This document shows positions 1 to 8,008 of a stretch of DNA of 64,000 bases, in pieces. The notes beneath the pieces are model-generated. The model did not search any database. It saw nothing but the letters and a program-made list of their open reading frames with translations, and was not told the DNA's origin. A program made the position numbers and the translations under genes. Position 1 is the stretch's first letter. Each line of letters opens with the position of its first letter. Origin of the DNA: an uncultured Lachnospiraceae bacterium (GTDB lineage Bacteria > Bacillota > Clostridia > Lachnospirales > Lachnospiraceae); assembly GCA_950097145.1 (NCBI GenBank), contig CATNCF010000001.1:62001-126000 (forward strand), read 5' to 3'.

Positions 1-1
1 G

Positions 2-424
2 AATTATGCAAAAGTAAAGGGGGAGGAACTGTTTCTGGAACCGAAGACACCCAAAGCAAAGCGGTGTATCTCCATTCCAGATTTTCTGTATGATGATATT
101 CACGAATATATATCGAAGCTTTATGGAATTGGAAAGGGAGACCGAATCTTCTATTTTACAAAATCTGCCCTGGAAAAGGAAATAAAGCGGGCATCTGAAA
201 AAGCAGGACTGACGCCGATCCGAGTACATGACCTGCGGCACAGCCACGCAAGTATGCTGATAGAACTCGGCTTTACCCCATTGGAGATAGCTGACCGCCT
301 GGGACATGAATCAGTAAAGACGACACTTGACACCTATTCCCATCTGTACCCAGACAAGGACCAGAAGCTGGCCGACAGGCTGAACCAGTTCCGCCGGACA
401 CCACCGCCAGAAGAAAGCACTTGA
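2..424 (+). CDS. Tyrosine recombinase/integrase, C-terminal part (gene starts left of window)
   Basis: Open frame from base 2: ...IRVHDLRHSHASMLIELGFTPLEIADRLGHESVKTTLDTYSHLYPDKDQKLADRLNQF; R..HxLRHxxAS, LGH and Y active-site motifs of phage-type integrases. Confidence 0.93.
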   Translation, partial: NYAKVKGEELFLEPKTPKAKRCISIPDFLYDDIHEYISKLYGIGKGDRIFYFTKSALEKEIKRASEKAGLTPIRVHDLRHSHASMLIELGFTPLEIADRLGHESVKTTLDTYSHLYPDKDQKLADRLNQFRRTPPPEEST

Positions 425-449
425 AACTCTGCACAGATTGTGGTATATT
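421..449 (+). promoter_or_regulatory. Promoter of the candidate antitoxin RNA
   Basis: TTGAAA - 17 nt - TATATT, overlapping the integrase stop codon. Confidence 0.6.
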
Positions 450-455
450 GAACAT

Positions 456-586
456 AAAGAAGGACACCTGCTGGTAACAGGTGCCCCATAGGAGCCCCAC
501 TCCAAAGGTGGAGTTTCCCAAGCGAGCATTTACCTCTCAGCGAGAGGCGCCCATCCTGGTTGCAACAGGGTGGGCATTATTTTTTT
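456..586 (+). ncRNA. Candidate antisense antitoxin RNA opposite the toxin mRNA 3' region
   Basis: Plus-strand promoter TTGAAA(421-426)-17 nt-TATATT(444-449); intrinsic terminator GCCCATCCTGgttgcaaCAGGGTGGGC + T-run at 549-586. Confidence 0.6.
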
Positions 587-702
587 CGCTTGTGTTCCTT
601 ATCTCTGTCGAGAAAGGCAAGCAACGCTATAACAAAACTACCAAAGGCAATCAGCAAGCCGATTATCCCTATAAATATCAAAATGATATCCGCAGCAGTC
701 AT
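577..702 (-). CDS. Putative holin-like toxin (type I toxin family), 41 aa
   Basis: MTAADIILIFIGIIGLLIAFGSFVIALLAFLDRDKEHKRKK: one hydrophobic helix plus charged tail; strong SD ggaggggaggt upstream of the ATG at 702. Confidence 0.75.
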   Translation of the reverse strand: MTAADIILIFIGIIGLLIAFGSFVIALLAFLDRDKEHKRKK

Positions 703-788
703 TGGCGCCACCTCCCCTCCTATGTATTCCGGCAGGCCGGTCATTAAGCTTGGGAGGCTACCACCCCTGTCATGGGTTCCATATTGGA

Positions 789-817
789 ATACTACCACAG
801 TTCGACAGGAATTTCAA
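789..817 (-). promoter_or_regulatory. Candidate toxin promoter
   Basis: Minus strand TTGAAA - 17 nt - TAGTAT with upstream TGTGG. Confidence 0.45.
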
Positions 818-939
818 TCAGATTATCTTTTCGTGGAATATGTGGAAAGTGTTTCAAAATCAATCTCAAAACAATCTCACGGAAGAAAAAGAAAGACTGA
901 AAAGCACTGATTTTACGCACTTTCCAGTCCAAATGTCCG

Positions 940-2481
940 TTATTCGAACTCAATCGTCCCCGGTGGTTTCCCTGTGCAATCATACACCACCCGGTTAACT
1001 CCCTTCACTTCATTTACAATCCTATTCGTAACCTTATTCAAAACCTCCCAAGGAATCTGCGCAGCATCTGCCGTCATAAAATCACTAGTATTGACTGCTC
1101 TAAGTGCCACAGAATAGTCATAAGTCCTGAAATCCCCCATAACACCTACAGATCGCATATTCGTCAGCGCCGCAAAATACTGACCCAGGGTCTTATCCAA
1201 CCCAGCTTTAGCAATCTCTTCCCGATAAATAAAATCTGCTTCCTGGAGAATCTTTACCTTTTCTTCTGTTACCTCACCAATAATGCGAATCCCAAGGCCC
1301 GGGCCAGGAAAAGGCTGCCGGAACACCAAATGTTCTGGGATACCAAGCTCCAATCCAGCCCTTCGTACTTCATCCTTAAACAACATCCGCAACGGCTCAA
1401 TAATTTCCTTAAAATCCACAACATCCGGAAGCCCTCCCACATTATGGTGAGATTTGATAACGGCAGACTTTCCAAGACCAGATTCGATGACATCCGGATA
1501 AATCGTTCCCTGAACCAGGTAATCCACTGCGCCAATTTTCTGCGCTTCCTCTTCAAATACACGTATAAATTCCGCGCCAATAATTTTACGCTTCTCTTCC
1601 GGTTCCGTGACACCTTTTAGCTTATCATAATACCTCTGTTGTGCATTCACCCGGATAAAATTCAGCTCATAGGCTCCATCAGGGCCAAATACTGCTTCCA
1701 CCTCATCCCCTTCGTCTTTACGCAAAAGACCATGGTCTACAAAAACACACGTGAGCTGTTTCCCGACTGCCTTTGAGAGCAGCACAGCAGCAACAGAAGA
1801 ATCCACACCACCGGACAAAGCGCATAGCACCTTGCCGCCTCCAATCTGTTCTCTAAGATTTTGGACAGTAGTCTCCACAAAAGAATCCATCTTCCAGTCA
1901 CCAGAACAGCCACAGACCTTATACACAAAATTTGAAAGCATCTTCATTCCTTCTGCGGTATGCATAACCTCAGGGTGAAATTGCGTCGCGTACAGCTTAC
2001 GTTCTGGACATGCCATGGCGGCCACCGGACACACTGGTGTATGAGCAGCAATGTTAAATCCGTCGGGAACTGTTTCAATATAATCCGTATGGCTCATCCA
2101 GCACACCGTTTTAGAAGAAACTCCTTCAAAAATAACATTTGTTGTATCTATTTCCACCTCTGTATGCCCATACTCGCTGACTGGAGCTGTTTTAACCACG
2201 CCGCCCAAAATATGTGCCATCAATTGTGAGCCATAGCAGATACCTAAAATTGGAATCCTCAAATCAAAAATTTCTTTCTGATAGCAGGGGGATGACTCAT
2301 CATAAACACTATTGGGACCTCCTGTAAAAATAATTCCTTTCGGCTCCATGGCTTTTATTTCATCCAAACTCATAGTATATGGCCTTACTTCACAATATAC
2401 ATTGCATTCCCGCACGCGCCGGGCAATGAGCTGATTGTACTGTCCTCCAAAATCAAGAACAATTACTGTTTCCTTTTTCAA
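940..2481 (-). CDS. guaA: GMP synthase (glutamine-hydrolysing)
   Basis: [24 protein letters not shown]... GGVDSSVAA ... [10 protein letters not shown]-terminus; AGGAGG SD suggests a TTG start at 2481 (ORF frame extends to 2520). Confidence 0.97.
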   Translation of the reverse strand: MKKETVIVLDFGGQYNQLIARRVRECNVYCEVRPYTMSLDEIKAMEPKGIIFTGGPNSVYDESSPCYQKEIFDLRIPILGICYGSQLMAHILGGVVKTAPVSEYGHTEVEIDTTNVIFEGVSSKTVCWMSHTDYIETVPDGFNIAAHTPVCPVAAMACPERKLYATQFHPEVMHTAEGMKMLSNFVYKVCGCSGDWKMDSFVETTVQNLREQIGGGKVLCALSGGVDSSVAAVLLSKAVGKQLTCVFVDHGLLRKDEGDEVEAVFGPDGAYELNFIRVNAQQRYYDKLKGVTEPEEKRKIIGAEFIRVFEEEAQKIGAVDYLVQGTIYPDVIESGLGKSAVIKSHHNVGGLPDVVDFKEIIEPLRMLFKDEVRRAGLELGIPEHLVFRQPFPGPGLGIRIIGEVTEEKVKILQEADFIYREEIAKAGLDKTLGQYFAALTNMRSVGVMGDFRTYDYSVALRAVNTSDFMTADAAQIPWEVLNKVTNRIVNEVKGVNRVVYDCTGKPPGTIEFE

Positions 2482-2620
2482 TGCTCTTTCCTCCTGTATC
2501 TTTTGTCTCTGAATAATCATGCAGAAATCATCTTGTTTTTTCCTATTATATCGGAGGCTCTGCTCATTTACAAGAAAAATATCCGAAATCCTCGGGAATC
2601 TAAACAGAGCTGCTGCTCAT

Positions 2621-4621
2621 TTACTTTAGTCCCTGCTTACTGTTGCGGAACTGCACGGGCGTCATATCATATTTTTTCTTAAACGTCCGGTTAAAATGTT
2701 CCACATTCTGGTACCCTACACTATCAGCAATATTTTCCACTGTCATACTGGTATTTTTCAATAAGGTTCGTGCCTTCTTCATACGAACATTTTTTACAAT
2801 CTCACCAAAAGTCCTTCCGGATTTCTCCTTAATGTATTTGGAAAGGTACGGCTTTGATAAATGCTGCTTTTCAGCCAGTTCATCCAACGTCACTGTCAGA
2901 TAATGTTCCTGAATATAATTCATAATTTCATTCAGACGCTCATCACGGCACTGCTCACTTTTCTGAATATGTTCCAGTTTATTAACAGCAACACACAATG
3001 CCTCTATAGAAGATGAAATAATATCTTCATCAATTCCCACGCCCCAATACAGATGATTATTGCAGGAAATACCCACATAAGAAACAGCTTTAGCAGAGGA
3101 GCCCCGGGACAGAGAATGTTCTTCATAGACAGACAATTCATAGCTGATATTAAAATACTGTTTTAACGCATTGCTCACCGCATCCAAACGTCCATTGCCA
3201 TTTCCAGAAACAATGCGTACCTGCCCATTATGAGAAATTGTGGCCTCCGCTAAAATACCGTCCTTCTGTCTGAAATGGCACTCTGGGATTTGGAAATACT
3301 GCATATCATTAACATAATGTTCCTCAAAAATCTGATAAATCAATTGTGGAGAAAGTTCCATATGACGGCGGTCTGAAACTCCTTTCACTGTGTAGCCCAC
3401 TTCTTCCCGCATCTTTTCTGGAATCGTAATACCATAATTCTGTTTCAGAATATAGGCAACGCCTCCTTTTCCTGACTGGCTGTTAATACGGATCACATCC
3501 GAATCATAGGTGCGCCCTACATCCTTCGGGTCAATGGGCAGATATGGAACAGTCCATGCTCCGCTTTGATTCTTCTCACGGCAAGCCATTCCCTTTGCAA
3601 TCGCATCCTGGTGAGATCCGGAAAATGCTGTAAATACCAACTCTCCAGCATAAGGCTGCCGGGGAGACACCTGCATACGGGTACAGCGCTCATATACTTC
3701 TGCAATGCTGGACATATCACTAAAATCCAGCTTGGGATCCACACCATGGGAAAACATATTCATAGCAAGTGTAACAATATCCACATTTCCAGTACGTTCT
3801 CCATTTCCAAATAACGTACCTTCAATCCGGTCTGCCCCGGCAAGAATGCCAAATTCCGCATCACAGATTCCAACGCCCCGGTCATTGTGAGGGTGGAGGG
3901 AAAGCACTACATTTTCACGAAAATGCATATGTTTGCTCATATATTCCACCTGGCCTGCAAAAATATGGGGCATGGCATTCTCTACAGTGGTAGGCAGATT
4001 GATAATAACCTTCCGTTCCGGCGTCGGCTGCCAGATATCCAGCACCGAATTACACACTTCCAGCGCATAGTCTACTTCCGTTCCTGAAAAACTCTCTGGA
4101 CTATATTCAAACGTAAAATTCCCTTCCGTCTCATCTGCAAGCTGTTTTAACAGCTTGGCTCCCTCCACCGCAATTTCCTTAATCTCTTCCTTGCTCTTTT
4201 TAAATACCTGTTCCCGCTGGGCCAAAGAGGTAGAATTATACAAATGCACCACTGCGTGAGGCGCTCCCTTCACTGCCTCAAACGTCTTACGGATAATATG
4301 TTCTCTTGCCTGAGTCAAAACTTGTACTGTCACATCATCAGGAATCATATCTTGTTCGATCAATGTCCGCATAAAATTATATTCTGTATCAGAAGCCGCC
4401 GGAAATCCAACCTCAATTTCTTTAAATCCTACATCTACCAAAAGCTGAAAAAACTCCAGTTTTTCTTCCAGGCTCATTGGTTCTATCAGAGCCTGGTTTC
4501 CATCTCTAAGATCCACACTGCACCAAATGGGCGGTTCTGTGATATATTCCTTTTTTACCCAGTCATACGTCACTTCTGGCGGCATAAAATACTGTCTCTC
4601 ATACTTCTCAAAATTTTTCAT
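2621..4621 (-). CDS. leuA: 2-isopropylmalate synthase fused to a C-terminal AraC-type HTH domain
   Basis: N-term: [19 protein letters not shown]...[14 protein letters not shown]...[11 protein letters not shown] (LeuA); C-term ~100 aa: [94 protein letters not shown] (AraC HTH); single uninterrupted ORF; SD GGAGG before the ATG at 4621. Confidence 0.93.
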   Translation of the reverse strand: MKNFEKYERQYFMPPEVTYDWVKKEYITEPPIWCSVDLRDGNQALIEPMSLEEKLEFFQLLVDVGFKEIEVGFPAASDTEYNFMRTLIEQDMIPDDVTVQVLTQAREHIIRKTFEAVKGAPHAVVHLYNSTSLAQREQVFKKSKEEIKEIAVEGAKLLKQLADETEGNFTFEYSPESFSGTEVDYALEVCNSVLDIWQPTPERKVIINLPTTVENAMPHIFAGQVEYMSKHMHFRENVVLSLHPHNDRGVGICDAEFGILAGADRIEGTLFGNGERTGNVDIVTLAMNMFSHGVDPKLDFSDMSSIAEVYERCTRMQVSPRQPYAGELVFTAFSGSHQDAIAKGMACREKNQSGAWTVPYLPIDPKDVGRTYDSDVIRINSQSGKGGVAYILKQNYGITIPEKMREEVGYTVKGVSDRRHMELSPQLIYQIFEEHYVNDMQYFQIPECHFRQKDGILAEATISHNGQVRIVSGNGNGRLDAVSNALKQYFNISYELSVYEEHSLSRGSSAKAVSYVGISCNNHLYWGVGIDEDIISSSIEALCVAVNKLEHIQKSEQCRDERLNEIMNYIQEHYLTVTLDELAEKQHLSKPYLSKYIKEKSGRTFGEIVKNVRMKKARTLLKNTSMTVENIADSVGYQNVEHFNRTFKKKYDMTPVQFRNSKQGLK

Positions 4622-4799
4622 CTTTCTTTCCTCCATTATTGTAAAGAGCAAAAAACAAAAATGCGCTTCATGCGTTTCACCGTTTCCATTAACATAACAC
4701 AGCTTTGGTTCCACCCACAAAGCCGCAAATTCCCAGGAGAAGTTATATTATTTAGAAAATGTAAAAATTTTCTATGAAATAAAAAGAATCCTTCGCATC

Positions 4800-5120
4800 C
4801 ACTATCCGAAAATAATAGAGACGAAAGATATATTCATCCTGCGCGGTACCACTCTACTTCATGTTTCCATGCTCTCCTCTGCACTTTATGTCTGTTCTAA
4901 ATGCCCTCTCTTCTCCAGTTAAAATATCCAGACACTTTCATGCTTATCTCTATAACGGGAGAACCCGTCCTGACTTACTCCTTCCTTTGCAGAATAGTCT
5001 TACCTGCCTTATGTGAGAACTTTCAGCCGGAAGCTCCAAGACCAGTTCACTGCATTATCACTGCCATCTTCCACCAACGATAGCTCTCTGAAAGCTCTTT
5101 TGCAGTTACTCTTCCTCTTC
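4800..5120 (-). promoter_or_regulatory. T-box riboswitch leader upstream of leuA (probably leucine)
   Basis: Minus-strand T-box core AGAGTGGTACCGCGC (4841-4855) preceded by a ~250-nt stem I-like region (GAACTGGTCTTGGAGCTTCCGGCTGAAAG); followed by the leuA start. Confidence 0.88.
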
Positions 5121-5260
5121 ATCACCTTTCACGAGTTTTATCTTAACACAGATATTTCTTCTTGTATAGTGATAAATTTAATCATTTTATTTGATATATT
5201 TTAATCAATTTCTAAATTTCTATTACAAAGCAGAAGCCATCTTCACCCAAGGGCCGCCTT

Positions 5261-5539
5261 TTAAACAGCCCCTTTTTGATGAAGATATTTTTCTCTTGTT
5301 GCCAGTCCGCCCCTGATATGTCTCTCCGATTTGTTTACATCCAATACTTTGCGCGCCTGGGAAGCAAGGGCGGGATTAATTTGCACCAGACGTTCTGTTA
5401 CATCTTTATGTACCGTACTTTTGCTGATTCCAAATTTTTTGGCAGTCTGCCGTACCGTTGCATTCTCCTCAATAATATAATTAGCAATATTGACTGCACG
5501 CTCTTCTATGTATCCTTTCAACGAAAATCCCTCATACAC
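5261..5539 (-). CDS. spoIIID: Sporulation transcriptional regulator SpoIIID
   Basis: IEERAVNIANYIIEENATVRQTAKKFGISKSTVHKDVTERLVQINPALASQARKVLDVNKSERHIRGGLATREKY. Confidence 0.95.
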   Translation of the reverse strand: MYEGFSLKGYIEERAVNIANYIIEENATVRQTAKKFGISKSTVHKDVTERLVQINPALASQARKVLDVNKSERHIRGGLATREKYLHQKGAV

Positions 5540-5688
5540 TGCTTTTTTTATAATGTATGAAGATTCCAGGCTGGTTATGACTTAGGATTGACATTTTCAA
5601 AAACTCATCATCCTCATTGATGCTTTTTTCATCTTCCTCATCATCAATATGCAGGATGCAGCACGTCACGACTCCTGTCTTATCCTAA

Positions 5689-7662
5689 TTATTCTGAAGC
5701 AAGCGTAAAGTGATCTACCAACTCCTTCAGGCCGGCAGCCTCAGCGGAAAGCTGTTCACCAGCAGCCGCACCCTCCTCAGCAGTAGCGCTGTTACTCTGC
5801 ACAACAACTGATATCTGATTAATACCTTCTGAAACCTGCTTAACCGACTCGGACTGCTCACTCGATACGATTGCAATGTGGTCGATGGCGTCAACCACCG
5901 ACTGAATACTATTTACAACACCCATAAGAACATCCGCCGTATTTTGAGCAATCTCGGTGCCCATATGTACTGCCACCGTAGAATTTGCAATAAGATCTGA
6001 TGTATTTTGAGCCGCTTGTGCAGATTTTCCCGCCAAATTGCGGACTTCCTCCGCAACAACAGCAAAGCCCTTTCCTGCACTGCCAGCCCTGGCTGCCTCC
6101 ACTGCCGCATTCAAAGCTAGTATATTTGTCTGGAATGCAATATCATCTATGGTCTTAAGAATCTTTTCAATTTCCTCGGAGCTGGTCTGAATCTTTTCCA
6201 TGGCTTCCACAAGATTCTGCATCTTCTGATTACACAGAAAAACTTCTTCACCAGTCTCATGCGTCTGTTTCCTGACTTCCAGAGCGCCATCTGCTGTTTC
6301 TTTCACCTCCTCAGAAATCATGCTGATCCGCGTTGCAAGTTCCTGCACAGAACCAGCCTGTTCTGTTGTCCCCTGGCTAAGTGTCTGTGCACTTGAGGAT
6401 AACTGGTTACTGGCATTCGCCACCCCCTCTGCAGAATGATTGACCTGACGCATGGCACTGCTCAGTTCAATCCTCATATTTCGCATAGAATGCAAAATAT
6501 CCTGAAAACTGCCTACATATACCTCCTCGTGTTCCGTATGAACATCCAGATTCTGATTAGCCATCTCGTTGAGCAAATAACTAATGTCATTGATCACAAC
6601 ACGCAGCCCCTCCACCAGAGACTCCGTGGATCTGACAAGCACGCCTGTTTCATCTTTGTTGGAAATCTTAGGCATGGGCGTCTCCAAATCACCCTCTACA
6701 AGCAGCTTCATACGATTCACACAAGCCTTCATTGGTCTGCCGATATTAAGAGCCAAAGCCAACGCAACAATAACTGAAATCAAAATAGAAACTACGATCA
6801 CCGCGATATTAATAACCATTGCGTCCCGTGTAGATGCAAGATAATTAAGCTGCGGTGCGGTCACTGCAATACTCCATCCATCTGTATTCATTACTGGAGC
6901 ATAAGCCGCAAACATTTTATCTTCTCCATTTGTATAGCTTCCGAAACCGTTTTTCCCCTGACGCATCTCAGAATGGATCGCGGCCAGTTCCTGCAGCGAA
7001 GGATCACTCTGTGCTTCCGCCTCTATATTTTGAACCGTAATCGTATCCAAGGTAATATCAGCAATAGTCCCGCCGGATTTATTAATCATATAAGATCTGC
7101 TGTTTTCACCAATCTGAATAGCAGATACAATATCGTTCAAAAAAGTTTCATGAGGAACAAAATATACAACACCCACAATGGATTTGTCATAATTTCCCTC
7201 AGAATATAAAGGCGCTGCAACCATAATGGACAGTTCCCCTGTGATCTTGCTGTTCAAAGGCTCCGATACAAAAACCTTTCCCTGCATAGCCTGACGTACA
7301 TATTCACGGTCTGAATAATCATTTCCATCGAAAATACTGATACCATCTGCACCAACAATATTTCCCCTCTGGAAACCATGCATGGAAACCCGCCCGTCAA
7401 TGATAGCCCGCTTTTCTTCCACCGATACTTCCGGATCGGATAACTGCGGGATACACCCTGCCTCCATAACTACGTTCTTATATGCCTCCAGTTCCTGCTG
7501 CACACGTCCTGCAGCCAGGACCGCCGTCTGGCTCATCATCCGCTCCACCGTGGACATGGTATTATTGTAGTTTAGCATAATGCTTGAAGTTCCAGACGCG
7601 ACTAGGCCAATCATAACAGTCAGAATAAGACATAAGGTGATTTTGATTCGAATGCTTCTCAT
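5689..7662 (-). CDS. Methyl-accepting chemotaxis protein (dCache-like sensor, HAMP, MCP signalling domain)
   Basis: Two TM segments, signalling hairpin [47 protein letters not shown]. Confidence 0.95.
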   Translation of the reverse strand: MRSIRIKITLCLILTVMIGLVASGTSSIMLNYNNTMSTVERMMSQTAVLAAGRVQQELEAYKNVVMEAGCIPQLSDPEVSVEEKRAIIDGRVSMHGFQRGNIVGADGISIFDGNDYSDREYVRQAMQGKVFVSEPLNSKITGELSIMVAAPLYSEGNYDKSIVGVVYFVPHETFLNDIVSAIQIGENSRSYMINKSGGTIADITLDTITVQNIEAEAQSDPSLQELAAIHSEMRQGKNGFGSYTNGEDKMFAAYAPVMNTDGWSIAVTAPQLNYLASTRDAMVINIAVIVVSILISVIVALALALNIGRPMKACVNRMKLLVEGDLETPMPKISNKDETGVLVRSTESLVEGLRVVINDISYLLNEMANQNLDVHTEHEEVYVGSFQDILHSMRNMRIELSSAMRQVNHSAEGVANASNQLSSSAQTLSQGTTEQAGSVQELATRISMISEEVKETADGALEVRKQTHETGEEVFLCNQKMQNLVEAMEKIQTSSEEIEKILKTIDDIAFQTNILALNAAVEAARAGSAGKGFAVVAEEVRNLAGKSAQAAQNTSDLIANSTVAVHMGTEIAQNTADVLMGVVNSIQSVVDAIDHIAIVSSEQSESVKQVSEGINQISVVVQSNSATAEEGAAAGEQLSAEAAGLKELVDHFTLASE

Positions 7663-7684
7663 TTCAATGTTACCTCCTGCTCAC

Positions 7685-7760
7685 ATGGCTGAGATTACGA
7701 AATATTCAGCCATTTCTACTATTTGTATCTATTATAAAAGTTACCTTTCCTGCTTGTCAA
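7685..7760 (-). promoter_or_regulatory. Promoter and 5'UTR hairpin upstream of the MCP gene
   Basis: Minus strand TTGACA-18 nt-TATAAT, then perfect 8-bp stem ATGGCTGA...TCAGCCAT (7685-7713) just upstream of the SD. Confidence 0.5.
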
Positions 7761-8008
7761 CTATTATCTGTTTTTCCCGATCTATTGATAACCCTGCGGT
7801 TACATATTGCAATATTTAACTACAAGGGTTCTATTTCATCACCGTAATATCATTATAATCTCAAAGGTTGACAGGACAAAATACAGGTCATTGACTTTAA
7901 ACAAAAAATACCATACAATTATTATAAAACAATAAAAATCCGTCCTATTGTGGACTGGTTTAAATACAGCAATAAGACTGTACATTGTTTTTAGAAAGGA
8001 GAATTTTA

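Noticed and set aside
4244-4777. 177-aa plus-strand ORF antisense to leuA
   Set aside because: Lies opposite a strongly conserved coding region; composition looks like a reverse-complement artefact.
5540-5690. Possible 43-aa minus ORF (VTCCILHIDDEEDEKSINEDDEFLKMSILSHNQPGIFIHYKKSSV) between the MCP and spoIIID genes
   Set aside because: GTG start with no clear SD and no recognisable family; insufficient support.
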